A stretch of DNA of 64,000 nt from Echiichthys vipera (lineage: Eukaryota > Chordata > Actinopteri > Perciformes > Trachinidae), in contig OY829662.1 in assembly GCA_963691815.1 (NCBI GenBank), forward strand, positions 5,542,924 through 5,606,923, written 5' to 3'. Numbering within the stretch: the stretch's first letter is position 1; each line of letters opens with the position of its first letter. Shown piece after piece: positions 49,303 through 63,339 of the stretch. The notes under the pieces were generated by a model. That model searched no databases. It had not been told where the DNA came from and saw only the letters and a list, made by a program, of their open reading frames with translations. Both the position numbers and the translations under genes were made by a program.

Positions 49303-50217
49303 AGTAGGTTCAACGTGGCAGAAACACACTACGGTAAAACATACAGCGTGACAGTTTTTCAAGATCAATTGGAGGTTACACTGAGAATGAGCACGCCTGT
49401 GATGTCATGGCACAGAGAAACGGTGAGCACAACAACAGCAAAGTGACAACTGGAAGTTGGCCTGTGGTGGTTCTGGTGAGAGTTTTACGCTTCGATTGAA
49501 TGGATTTACATGAAGTTCGTAGTATTCATGGTTACCAAAGGATGAATCCTGTAGACTTTTGTAATCTCTTGCCCTTATCTTGAGCGCCATCATGAAGTTG
49601 ATATTTGTATTTGCGTCTCAACAATTATTGACATTAAATGAAAACGCAGAAAATGAATTAAATAAATCCATGTCGTGAAATCCCAGGAAGTAGTTAAGGC
49701 TCTGTGTGAAATATCCTTGTATAGATAATAAAGTAGAAGTAAAATCTATTTAAATGTAAACATCACATTATCTTGTTGTCTCATCCAATGAGGACATAGT
49801 GCTCTCTCTCCTTAGCGTCTCTCGAGGTCCCTCTCTCTCACCTCCCCGCTGACAGAGTCATGAATCTCCATTAGGAGAAGAATAACGGCACACACACACA
49901 CATACACACAGACTTATACACACACCAAAGTCACTTTGAAGAGAGAAAAGAGGAGGAAAAGAAGGAGAAGAAAAAGAAAATGAAGGGAAGAGGAAGAAAG
50001 GAGAAAGGAGGAATGAGGAGTTGAACAATCTCCCAAAGTCACTTTGACCTTCTTTACACTTGTTATATACTGGTTATAAACTGGTTTATACTGGTTTTAA
50101 AATGCATCTTGGGTGATCGGATCACAAGTGGACAGTGCAAAATATAAGTGTAAGCGTCCCAAAGGTCATTTGGTTTTGGTAGTTGTTGGTTTTTGATCAA
50201 GAAATTCCAAAGACACA
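49303..50217. other. Unique non-coding sequence
   Basis: Short (AC)n runs near 49893-49920 and a GA-rich patch at 49938-50020. No gene. Confidence 0.45.
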
Positions 50218-50440
50218 TGCACGTGTTAGGTTAATTGATGACTCTAAAAATTGCCAGTACTGTAGGTGTGAATGTGAGTGTGAATGGTTGTCTGTCTCTG
50301 TTCGTCTCTATGTGCCCTGTGATAGACTGGCGTCCTGTCCAGGGTGTACCCCACCTCATGCACAATGTCAGCTGGAAGCGACTCCAGCCCCCGGGACCCT
50401 GTTAGGAACAAGCAGTTGAAGAAGATGGATTGATGGATGG
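50218..50440 (+). mobile_element. SINE B copy 3 (5'-truncated)
   Basis: The body starts near ATGCACGTGTTAGGTTAATTG and continues GACTCTAAAAATTGCC, GTGTGAATGTGAGTGTGAAT, GATAGACTGGCGTCCTGTCC and GCTGGAAGCGACTCCAGCCC into a (GATT/GATG)n tail. It contains the central domain that copy 1 lacks. Confidence 0.88.
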
Positions 50441-51225
50441 TATATGCAAGTCCATTGATGGGACTTATTTGATGTGGAATATAATATGAGCAAAAGTAGC
50501 CGACTTTTATGAACAATATATACAAAATATAAATCGACATACCTTGTTGATATTACTCTTTATAAAGCCTGCCTATCAAATGTTTTTAAGCTTAATAAAC
50601 AGATCCTATTTGACCAGAATTTCACTCAAATACAAAATCTGAACACAAGTAGTCAGCTAGACACAGTGTGAATGGTCATATGTCTCCACTCTATGTGTTC
50701 AGATCACCAAGGGATCCAACCAACGAGGGCTTTGACAGTCAATTTGAAAAATGAAGAGACTACAGAGAAGAAATTAACTGTATAACTGCACAATAACAAT
50801 AAATACAAAATGTTGTTTTTTTTACTGTGAGCTCAATGAACTAGGCGGCCTTGTTTTAATCAGAAGACGGCTTTAAAAGTTGACTTAAAAACCTTTTTTC
50901 TGAGAGTTAGTAGTTCAGCTCCCCTTCTTACCATCTCCACATTGAGGTCAGCTGCTTGGTTATTTCAGTAAATCCTCTCCTCCCTCTCCCCTCACCGCAA
51001 GATTCCCAGAGAAAATCCTGCTGTCTGGGAATTCTCCGCTGTTATTATTAGTCTTTAATGTTTTCTCTGTCTCTCATGCCATTCTTTTTCTCTATTTTCC
51101 TTTTCGGTCTTGTTGTTTCTGCTTTCACTCTCTCAGTCTTTGCTTTCTCTGTGTTCATATCGTTCTGTGACTCACAATTTTTGTCATTCGACACAAAACT
51201 GTAACATACTTGAAAAAAAATAGAT
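50441..51225. other. Unique non-coding sequence
   Basis: No recognised element. A balanced block at about 50920-51050 with CTGAGAGTTAG and AGGTCAGCTGC motifs could be regulatory but is unsupported. Confidence 0.4.
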
Positions 51226-51345
51226 TGCAATAGATAGCATTAGCTTGAATTCCATTAGAGTAGATTGGATTAGATTACATTAGATTCAATTAGATTAGAT
51301 TACATTAGATTCAACTTTATTGATGTCTGGAGGGAAATCGTGCCA
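51226..51345 (-). mobile_element. LINE 3' tail with (TTAGA)n terminal repeat
   Basis: (ATTAGATTAC)n-like repeats are followed by CAACTTTATTGATGTCTGG and GGGAAATCG. In reverse complement this is a LINE tail of the (C)GGATTTCCC...CATCAATAAAGTTG type. No coding sequence is retained. Confidence 0.6.
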
Positions 51346-51454
51346 TTGAAACACCGAGAAGTAGAACAGCAAAGGATTGTGTGTGTAGCTGTTAATTATG
51401 GCACAAATATGCACGCGGCATGGTTGCATGCAGTCCATTAACAAGCGTAAGGGT
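51346..51454. other. Spacer between retroelement pieces
   Basis: No recognised feature. Confidence 0.4.
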
Positions 51455-51995
51455 CTATGGTCATTCTAGCCTTTGAGGCTATATAGCTCTGTGCTTTGAG
51501 CTAGATGCTCACATCCGCAGGCTAACGTGCTCACAGTGACAATCCTAAATACTGATGATACGCAGTTCATGCATACCAAGTTCACCATCATAGTTTAGTC
51601 TGTGTGCATGTTTACGTTTTCTAATTTCACTTAACACCAAGTGCAGCTGACGGTTGATATTGGAAAATCAGAAAATTAGCAAAAAAAAATGGGATTAAAG
51701 TCGTTGTAATTTTTTCCTCTTGGGACCTTGAATATCTATGAAAAATGTCACGGCAATCCATCCGATGGTCAAAATATGGATCATAAAAAAGGATCACCAC
51801 AGTCACTAGGATTCAAATGAATCCATCAGGCTTCAGTATTTCATTGATAAATTGGCGCTAGATTAAAAGTCAGAGGATCACCAACGTCTTTAGATTCCTT
51901 CTCTGGACACCGTGAATGTAAAAATTCATGGCAGTCGAGCTATTTCAGTCTGGACCAAAGTGTTGGACTAATTGACCGACATGACAATACCTGCC
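51455..51995 (+). mobile_element. Degraded teleost dispersed repeat with tandem internal modules
   Basis: GCTCTGTGCTTTGAGCTAGATGC, GCTAACGTGCTCACAGTGAC, GGCGCTAGATTAAAAGTCAGAGG, ATCACCAACGTC and ATTTCAGTCTGGACCAAAG appear in an order that I know from a very common teleost repeat with internally repeated GGCGCTAGA...GTCAGAGGATCACC modules. I do not know its superfamily with certainty. It lies immediately upstream of a Rex3 remnant. Confidence 0.65.
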
Positions 51996-52024
51996 ATATA
52001 GAGACCTGTTTTATTCTGCTTATT

Positions 52025-52590
52025 TAAGGCCAGGTCACGGAGGCAGCAAGCTGAGCAAGGTATTCCAAATATCTCTCCTGAGCACCGTTTTCCAGCTCCT
52101 CCTTGGGGAACCAAGGTGTTCCCAGAACAGAGACGATATACAGTATAATCTGCCCAGTGTGCTTTGGGCCTGCCCTGAGGTCTCCTACCAGTTGGACGGG
52201 AGTTGTCAAGAAAGCATCCTGATCAGATGCCCGCACCACCTCAACTGGACTCCTCTACTCTGAGCTCCCTACGGATGCCTTGTATCAGCAATCTCACTCT
52301 TTCGACCACTACCCAAAGCTCATGACCATAGGTGAGGGTCAAAACTTACCTGTAGTTGGACAGTTCTGGCTCACTTCCTCTTCACCACAAGGGTCCGGTT
52401 CAACGCCCACATCACTGCTGACGCTGCACCAAACCACCTGTCCTTCTCACGCTCCATTTTACTCTCGCTCGTGAGATACTTGCACTTCTTTGCTTGGAGC
52501 AGTTACTCACTCCCAACCCAGAGGGAGCAATCCACCATTTTCTGGCAGAGAAATATGGCCTCAGACTTGGAGGTGTTGACATATTTTACC
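52025..52590 (-). mobile_element. Rex3-like LINE remnant, copy 2
   Basis: Minus-strand pieces read PWFPKEELENGAQERY (C-terminus), with the RT-to-C-terminal region upstream. On the + strand, TCCTGATCAGATGCCCGCACCACC, CTTTCGACCACTACCCAAAGC and CCCAACCCAGAGGGAGC match the Rex3 consensus that I recall. It is longer on the RT side than copy 1 but lacks the N-terminal half and is frameshifted. Confidence 0.85.
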
Positions 52591-53188
<598 letters not shown>

Positions 53189-53856
53189 TATTCTTAGCTC
53201 CTGCTGTGTTGTAACTGTCTCTCTGGGAAACAGGCATATCCTTCGAAGCCCCCCGCTCCTCACAGGGGTCATCGCAGAGGTCAGAGTTGAGGTGTCAGGA
53301 AGGTCGTTTCCGTGACGATAACTCTCCTCCCGCCAGACACCAGGTACATTTTTCACACCGTGTGAATCGTACAAACACACACCAGTGACTCTGCGCAGCA
53401 CGGGGTCGAGCGAGCATAGACATCTGTCTGTCTCTATTGCGTACTTTCTCTCTCTATTTGACCTGTCATCCAGCTCCTCTCGCTACTTCTTTTCATTTTT
53501 TCTCTGTCTTTCATTCACTTTTCTTCACAGAAGAAAAGACGGGTTCTCCTTTGGGTCTCTTTAAAATATCGTATTATCATTCTGACATTAGTCAATATGA
53601 TGTTTCAGTTCCTAACATGCGGCGTTGAGAGTGAACATCAGAATGTCATGAAAAAGGTTCTTCAGGTGACATAATGAATCTTCAGGCAGCCAAGTTGCAA
53701 GTTCACATCTCTGTAAGCAGCTGGAGTCTCAAACGCATTCTTCAATTCCTACTGTGTGAGACTAAAAGGGAATCCTGGTACAAAAACATAGTAAACACAA
53801 ACCAGTTGTCTAATATTATAAGTATTTATGTATTTGGGTATGCTATATGTTGTACA
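53189..53856. other. Unique non-coding sequence
   Basis: No recognised element. Confidence 0.45.
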
Positions 53857-54016
53857 TTAAAGAGATATTTTGCTGATTTGAATCCAGGTCTGTGTCATGG
53901 TTATGTGGGCACTGTGTTCGGATGAATGGTGTTTTATGGAGACAGGTTCTTCTGAACACAATGCCCACATTGCCATAACACAGACGTGGATTGAAATGGG
54001 TAAAGAATCCCTTTAA
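53857..54016. mobile_element. 160 bp palindrome with TTAA ends (Kolobok/Angel-like MITE)
   Basis: Inverted arms of about 66 bp run from TTAAAGAGATATTTTGC at the left to GCAATGTGGGCATTGTGTTC on the right arm in reverse complement. The loop is about 28 bp. The element begins and ends with TTAA, and its ends (TTAAAG-GAT) resemble Angel-type fish MITEs. Divergence between arms is roughly 20%. Confidence 0.75.
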
Positions 54017-55200
54017 ACTAAAACTTTTTATTCTTAGTTGAAAAGCACAAAGGTTTTATTAGTGCTATGCTCCAATGGCCCAGCATCACTTGAACCAGTT
54101 TCCCACCTCGATCAGTGCACATAGGAAGCAATTTAAGAGGCTAGGATGAGACAAGAGGAGAACCTCTTTGTTTAACTTCATCAGAGATGAGTTGCCCTGG
54201 ACAACACCACAGCGTTATCTAGTACAGTGATACCAAACTTAGGGCTCGCAGGCCAGATAAAGTTTTCTAATTAATAATGAATTGCTAAATTGAACATAAA
54301 TAAGGTGGTAGAGTGCACAAAAAATATCAAAATAGAGCCGATCCCTCAGTTAATCCCATTCAAACTTCCCAAGCGTATACATGGGGACTGCTGCGACTGG
54401 ATTTGCCTTTTGAGCGAGAGGAGCGAGCGCAGCAAACGTTGAAAGGTTGAAAACAGGTGATTCAATGGAAACGGACTGATACATCTGCCTTTATTGTTTA
54501 CTTCATTCCATCATAAACCACTGTTCAATTTCCTAGACGGCAATTGTTTTATGCAAATCTGCTAAGAGATAAAGTAAATAATGTAAATAATAAATTGCAT
54601 TCGGCAAGTCTGGCAGATCAAGTTGACCCAGTCAAATTTCTAATGTTAACAACTCTCACGCCCCTCCCCCTCTACAAATGAGCTACTCTGCTCCCTCCCA
54701 ACGAGTGCTCGTCAGTGCCACCCATGTCTTCTGTCATTAATGAACAGCATGGGGTACTGGGGGTAGGCTGGCTAACTTACTCATAGATAGCAACTGCTAA
54801 CGTCATTTAGCGTATACCTAGCTTGAGGGGTCAGCCTGTAGTATCGTGACATGCGCGAGGAAAGGGGGGGGGGGGGGTCTGTGGCGTGTGCACGAACTGT
54901 GAACTGCGCTGAGTGGACAGGATGATACGGGCGCGGGCGATTTTTGCAAAACAAACAACAAGCTCTAGGTGCACATAGAGGCGCGAAAGAAATGTGTTTT
55001 TAGTCTTTGGCAGAAGATGTGTATATGCATGTGCGTGCAATCTCTGGTTTGGACACTGCAATGATTAAAAAGATCATGGGTACTTGGGCCGAATGAGCAA
55101 GGGGCTCTCACTCCAAGTGAGCTGAATCACAGAGTCATGTCCAGAGATGCTTGACAAATCCACCTCAAAACCACCGCGCAGGTTCTTTCAACTGGTCTGT
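54017..55200. other. Mixed sequence with hAT-like 5' end and poly(G)
   Basis: At about 54222 the text CAGTGATACCAAACTTAGGG, then GCTCGCAGGCC, resembles a hAT-type (Charlie-like) terminus (CAGGGTGTCCAAACTACGGCC). No other end is visible. A 14 bp poly(G) lies at 54864-54877. No gene recognised. Confidence 0.4.
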
Positions 55201-55899
<699 letters not shown>

Positions 55900-55957
55900 A
55901 AATGGCAACATCCTCTACAATTTTTATGGCTTGGGAACTGGACTGCACCCTCTACCA

Positions 55958-55960
<3 letters not shown>

Positions 55961-55993
<33 letters not shown>
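55961..55993. repeat. (AC)n microsatellite
   Basis: About 16 units, 64 bp from the GT array in the opposite orientation. Confidence 0.95.
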
Positions 55994-56719
<726 letters not shown>

Positions 56720-56849
56720 ATAGGCTCGCTGTTTGAGGTGTCATGGTGTTACTGGTATTAACGGGAATAATTGAGTTGCTCAACAGACCGAAGACCAATG
56801 AGCGCTCTTTGTGTCACCCTGCAGAGAGAGACCGTCCTCCGCCCACGTA

Positions 56850-56850
56850 T

Positions 56851-56876
<26 letters not shown>
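56850..56876. repeat. (AC)n microsatellite
   Basis: About 13 units, 133 bp from the preceding GT array. Confidence 0.93.
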
Positions 56877-56882
<6 letters not shown>

Positions 56883-57080
56883 CACAGCCTCACATACATT
56901 AGACTCAGCTGATACATCAGGGTTAAACTGGTGCATCTCCGCTCTTGGAAAAGGTCACTGTTAAACACTTCATCCCTCTCTCTCGCATTAACACATCTGT
57001 TATCCTTTCTGCACTTTACATCTCTCTGCATGTCATCCTCTGCAGGCAGTTTTTACAAAAAGCTTGTAATTTCCCGACCA

Positions 57081-57465
<385 letters not shown>

Positions 57466-57494
57466 CACACACACACACGCACACACACACACAT
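57466..57494. repeat. (AC)n microsatellite
   Basis: Interrupted AC run with GC and TGC variants. Confidence 0.9.
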
Positions 57495-57541
57495 GCACAC
57501 ACATGCACCATTTTCCATTTGAAACACAAAGACAACCATGA

Positions 57542-57543
<2 letters not shown>

Positions 57544-57587
<44 letters not shown>
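57544..57587. repeat. (CA)n microsatellite
   Basis: 22 units. Confidence 0.95.
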
Positions 57588-57590
<3 letters not shown>

Positions 57591-58650
57591 GCTGCGTGCC
57601 CAGTGGCAGGCGGCACAGTTGGACATGAAATACTGTCCAATAGCATCATCCATCTGCTTTCCTTACACCTCCCTCTCCCTCCTTCTCTCTCTCTCTCTAT
57701 CTTCATCCCTCCATCTTCTCCATCATTACTCCCTCATCTCCTCCTCCCTCTCCTCTCTCCTGGCCCTTGCCTACCGTATGTCCGCCTCTACCTCCCTGCT
57801 TCCTTCTCTCCCTCTTGCATGTGCTTCAATATAAACGTACAGTAAATGACATTTTCTCTTTCCCAAACTTTGTCTATGTGTCTCTGTAATGTGTCAAACA
57901 CAGATAGAGCCGACAAGGCTTGACTAAGGCCGTTAGACTGTGCTCACACATTGTTTTTAGTGTGTACAAAATGCTGCTGAGAAGGAATACAAAGCTCATA
58001 TTACACCTTGTTTCCATAACAACAGACGGATTTCACCTTACCTGTTGCTGTGTTGGAGCTGGTGGGTCATATGCACACTCATTGTTTCATTAAGCAACCT
58101 TTGTTAGGTGTTTTATGAGTGACAATAGACGGGAGCAGAAGATATTTTACAGCACTTACAGGTGAACCGACAATCATGTAAGATTCAAAGATAATATCCT
58201 GCAGCATTAATAAACAGAAGCAATACAATTAAATTAATTTAAAGACAGGTTCACTCCCACCTTCTTCAGCCATCTGCACACTCACCAAAAATCCATCATA
58301 ATTTTCCATGCACTCGTTCACGTCCTATGCACATTTTTGATGTAACGCATTAGAAAAGCTAGATGGCAACGGCAAAATTTGATCAAATGTCCTATATTGC
58401 AAAAAAAAAAAGCTCATTGTGGAAAAAGAGTTGATGCTAAATGGGATATGGAAACGTCTTCGCCAAATAAGTTCTGACGTAACAAACATTTAACTCACGT
58501 GACTGATCGGCTTTTTTTTAAAAGGTGGCCATCATGTGTTTAATTATTCACACATGTTCCCTGTCAACCTGTCTTTGATGAAAAAGACCACCAGCACCAG
58601 ACTGCAGGTTAAAAAATTGCTTCACAGTCTCAAAAGAAGAACAATGATTA
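57588..58650. other. Unique non-coding sequence
   Basis: Pyrimidine-rich at 57660-57760. No recognised gene or element. Confidence 0.45.
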
Positions 58651-58681
<31 letters not shown>

Positions 58682-58682
58682 G
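58651..58682. repeat. (TTG)n microsatellite
   Basis: About 10 trinucleotide units, giving a poly-Gln frame on the minus strand that I regard as a repeat artefact. Confidence 0.93.
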
Positions 58683-58943
58683 ATGATGGAGACGTTGTTT
58701 GTTGTTGATCACATTACACAATCCTACAAAAAGACGGCCCAGCAGTACACAAACAGTCCCGCGCCCTGCTGCTCCCTGATGCCATCTGGTGGCAGAAAAG
58801 TTATCATCACCCAGCATCCTGTTGTGACCTTTGACCTTTGTCCTTTTGGTTTCTAAGTGATGTAGGAACTGAACATTATCCTGTTTTATTTATTGAGTGA
58901 GTATGAGTATTTCAGTGTGCATTGGCACTGTAAAGGAAACGCT

Positions 58944-58975
58944 CACACACACTCACACACACACACACACACACT

Positions 58976-59019
<44 letters not shown>
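58944..59019. repeat. (CA)n microsatellite, interrupted
   Basis: CA units broken by CACTC and CTCTC. Confidence 0.95.
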
Positions 59020-59020
<1 letters not shown>

Positions 59021-59120
59021 CAGAGCAAGTCCATATTGTCTGAATGTGTATTTAGTCAGTCTCTCTGTTAGAGAGGGAAGTCGAGAGGTGAAAGGTCTCA
59101 GAGGACACTCCTCAACGTCT

Positions 59121-59142
59121 ACACACACACACACACACACAC
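59121..59142. repeat. (AC)n microsatellite
   Basis: 11 units. Confidence 0.93.
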
Positions 59143-59504
59143 ATAAAGGGGCTCTTCTCTGACCTCTGACCTGCTGACTCCTCGTTTGTCTCACTTTCTC
59201 TGTCTGACCCTCTCTTCTCTTTTACGCTCCACACTTCGCTCTTCCTTTGTCTGTTGTTTTTCTGTCAGGTCGTTCATTCAGTCAGATAATTACTTTATTC
59301 ATCTTCGGTTCAACATTGTGGCAAATGTGTTTATTCATTTTCCTTTAGAAGGATGAGAAGACTCATATCTATGTCATGTTTGAGCTTTAGAGGATAAGCC
59401 TGGTGAAAAAAAAGTTTTTCCTCTTTAATAAATCCCCTAAAAAGACCATAACGTAGAGTGAATGTATCGTATTTGTGTGAATTGTGGCAGTTTAGAATAC
59501 AATA
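59143..59504. other. Unique non-coding sequence
   Basis: No recognised element. Confidence 0.45.
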
Positions 59505-59830
59505 AAATACACTTTATTCTCCCGCTGAGCAAGAAAAATTGTCTTTGGTCTCACCCAGGAAAAAATAAACACAGAACAGGTCCACCAGATAAAAACGACT
59601 GATTAACGGAAAACAAAGATCTCTCAATCGTACAACACATCCGCGTCCATTGTGCGCTGCTACAACCTCATATTTAAGTGTAGATGGTTGACCACATGAA
59701 TTGCATTTGGGATAAAAAGCTTGTGGGTCTTTTTGTTTTATTTTAAGTGTATCATAAAGAGAGGATGTGTTAAGTCATTGATGATTGACAGATTTCCAGT
59801 GTGCAGCTGTGTTAAAGAGGTTATCCAGTT
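59505..59830 (-). mobile_element. Probable LINE 3' end remnant
   Basis: On the minus strand, CAAAGACAATTTTTCTTGC followed by AGCGGGAGAATAAAGTGTATT looks like a LINE tail. Further in, ATTTGGGATAAAAAGCTTGTG and TTAAGTGTATCATAAAGAGAGG (+ strand) fit degraded LINE C-terminal text (usual GGGA-AAAG-T-T). No frame remains. Confidence 0.4.
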
Positions 59831-59894
59831 ACTTACAGTTACATCCAAAGGTCTCTACCCCTCATCTTTACTTTAAATATGACATTACATTCAG

Positions 59895-59965
59895 CAACCT
59901 GTTAGCTTAACTTACTGTAGCAAGACTAGAAGCAGCTGGCCTGGCCCCGTCCAAACCCGACCGTC
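59895..59965 (+). mobile_element. Fragment of the teleost TTAA-type repeat
   Basis: CTGTTAGCTTAACTTACTGTAGC, AAGACTAGAAGCAGCTGGCC and TGGCCCCGTCCAAAC match a central piece of the repeat family seen at 12472. Confidence 0.5.
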
Positions 59966-60806
59966 ATTGTGCAAGCAGCTATTTACGACCCATAGTTGTG
60001 TTTGTCGTTAGGCGGAACCTCTGATGGCTGTGTTACGGGAGCAAACGAGTAAGTAAGGTGGTGTAGAAGACTCTGCTATAAGGAGGGAGGTCTGCGTCTG
60101 AGGTCACGTGTGTTGTTGCCTAAACCCAAGTAGTCATGTTTCACAATGGTCACGTTATTAGGACTGTCACTGTGCAGTCGTTTCACATCGTTAAATAGTC
60201 ATATATGCTGTTTTGGGAGTATTTTTCAATCGCCCCGTTCTTTTGTTTAGGTATAAGGACCTGTGCTGACCAAAGTGCTAATGAAATCCACCCAACAGAA
60301 GCGGTGAAGCTCACTTATTAACTTGATTGTTTAATCAGTACAGCAGTTCAACCCGCAGAGACTCCAGGAAGTTCCTGCTCACAGCCAAGAAATAGTGTGG
60401 CCTTGTTGTTTTGATCCTTCAGATTTTGTACCAATGAAACAAACAAGATGTTAAGTACCTTCATATTTACTGTGCCGATGTGAGAGTATAGATCTCCTCA
60501 TCTCACTCTCAGACAGAAAGCATATTTACCAAAATGTTAAACGATTAAACATTAAGACCTAGATTCGACGACTCCGCAGCTAAAACAGTAACACAATAGG
60601 AACAATGCAAGTCTTTTTGAACATGAATGCTTTAATGTCTTCTTCTGCACGGACCAGACTTTGCGGCAACAACGCAAGTTTTGGAAATGACGAACAATCG
60701 ATATTTGTGTGTCGTGATAGGAAATCTCTTTTTGTGCCTCCCTTCATCTCTGTAGTCTTTTAGAGTTACCTTTTGAACTCTTGACCAACTGCTGGGTTCA
60801 CCGTCT
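59966..60806. other. Unique non-coding sequence
   Basis: No recognised element. Confidence 0.45.
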
Positions 60807-60860
60807 ACACACACACACACACACGCACACACACAGTCCACACACACAGTTCACACACAC
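60807..60860. repeat. (AC)n microsatellite with ACAGTYCACAC variants
   Basis: AC units interrupted by GCAC, then CACAGTCCACACACACAGTTCACAC modules repeated three times. Confidence 0.92.
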
Positions 60861-60900
60861 AGTCCCTTTGACCAGCCAAGTGGTGGTTACTCAGTGGTCA

Positions 60901-60901
<1 letters not shown>

Positions 60902-60950
<49 letters not shown>
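60902..60950. repeat. (AC)n microsatellite
   Basis: About 24 units. Confidence 0.96.
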
Positions 60951-60954
<4 letters not shown>

Positions 60955-61118
60955 ATCCATACACCCTGAGGAGGGGTCAGCCGGTGGCCACGACAACCAG
61001 TGCAAGGGTCAGTCTGGGGTCGTCATGTTACCATGACAACAGAGGAAAGAGTCACTCAGCGGTCAAACCTCAGCCTGGGTCAGTGAAGGGTCAAATGCAT
61101 AGACTGGAGTGTCCACAG

Positions 61119-61124
<6 letters not shown>

Positions 61125-61152
<28 letters not shown>
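61125..61152. repeat. (AC)n microsatellite
   Basis: About 14 units. Confidence 0.94.
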
Positions 61153-62138
<986 letters not shown>

Positions 62139-62236
62139 AAGGTACAGATATGTATATATATATGTGTATATATATATACATATACATATACACACATATA
62201 TATATATATGTAAATACATATATATATATATATTCA
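62139..62236. repeat. Alternating (TA)n/(CATA)n low-complexity repeat
   Basis: TA and TATG/CATA units form nested palindromes over about 100 bp, so cruciform or hairpin formation is plausible. Confidence 0.85.
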
Positions 62237-63002
62237 TGAACCATCACATTTGCCTACTTTATTTTCTTTTTACTGTTTTTCCTCTTTGTTGTGTTTTTCT
62301 TTATTTACTATTTTCTTTAATTTAGTATCATTATTATTGTTTTCATTATAAAATATATAAACATTGTAGGAGCAAGGCTATACGTGTGAACAATATCAGG
62401 AAATGTAAATGTATGTATGTAATAGAAAAATCATTTTGTTTTAAGGGTCCTTTATTTCTCAATGATTTCCTAATATATTTCTGATAATATACCAATTAAT
62501 AAAGTAGAGGTACATGAACTGAGAATTACCTTAAATGAACTGCTCAGTTTAAGCAAATAATAAGTCAGTATTCAGTTATTATTGGAGACTTTATTCCTTA
62601 TGTTAATGTTAAATTAAAAAATAACATGTCTATCTGATCTGTGATCAAAACTAGTTTTTTAAAAGGAAACACAGGAAATTATGAAAAACTGAAGTACTTG
62701 TTAAATGAAATGTTGCAAACATAATTATACAATAACAGAAATACAACCCAAAACCACTCAAACATTTACCCGGCTGCATCTCGTCACTTTACAGATTCTG
62801 TCTGTATGATAATATCAATTCTGGATCTGCAGGCTCTATTTTTGTTGATTTAATTGTGTATGTTAAACTTTAGTGGCAGACGCCAGACTTAAAGATTCTT
62901 AAAGTTAAGGATGTTTTGGGTTTTTTTTATAATTAGGAGGTTTTCATTTGTGACCGTGACTCGTAATTTGCTCTGATGCTCTTTTGCACATCTGTTTAAT
63001 TG
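62237..63002. other. AT-rich non-coding sequence
   Basis: No recognised element. Confidence 0.5.
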
Positions 63003-63339
63003 AAGAAGAAGAAGAATTACTTTATTTATCCCGCAAAGGAGAAAGTGAATTTTTTCACTCTTATTATTAATCATGTTACACACACAGGCCTGAAATACAC
63101 ACACATGCACAGACAGGACCTATACATGCAATTAATGGAGAGATGTTAGAGCGAGGGGGCTGCCAGTGACCGGCGCCCCGAGCAGTTGGGGGTTCGGTGC
63201 CTTACTCAACAGCACCTCGGCAGTGCCCAGGAGATGAACTGGCACCTCTCCAACCACCAGTCCACGCTCCATACAGGGACTTGAACCAGCGACCTACGGT
63301 TCCCAGCCAAGTCACCTATGGACTGAGCTACTGCCGCCC
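63003..63339 (-). mobile_element. SINE A copy 4 (full-length)
   Basis: On the minus strand the head reads GGGCGGCAGTAGCTCAGTCC, with the A-box-like TAGCTCAGTCCATAGG and a B-box-like GGTTCAAGTCCC. Body and LINE-like tail follow, ending (TTC)n. It is the only SINE A copy here with both promoter boxes in near-canonical form and a complete tail. Confidence 0.9.

Noticed and set aside
51226..51310. Telomere-like (TTAGA)n array
   Set aside because: The unit is TTAGATTACA-like and abuts a LINE tail, so it is a retroposon terminal repeat.
54864..54877. G-quadruplex regulatory element
   Set aside because: A single poly(G) run with no spaced G-tracts is insufficient evidence for a functional quadruplex.
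58548..58817. Minus-strand frame with a poly-glutamine stretch
   Set aside because: The glutamines come from (TTG)n and no flanking homology supports a gene.
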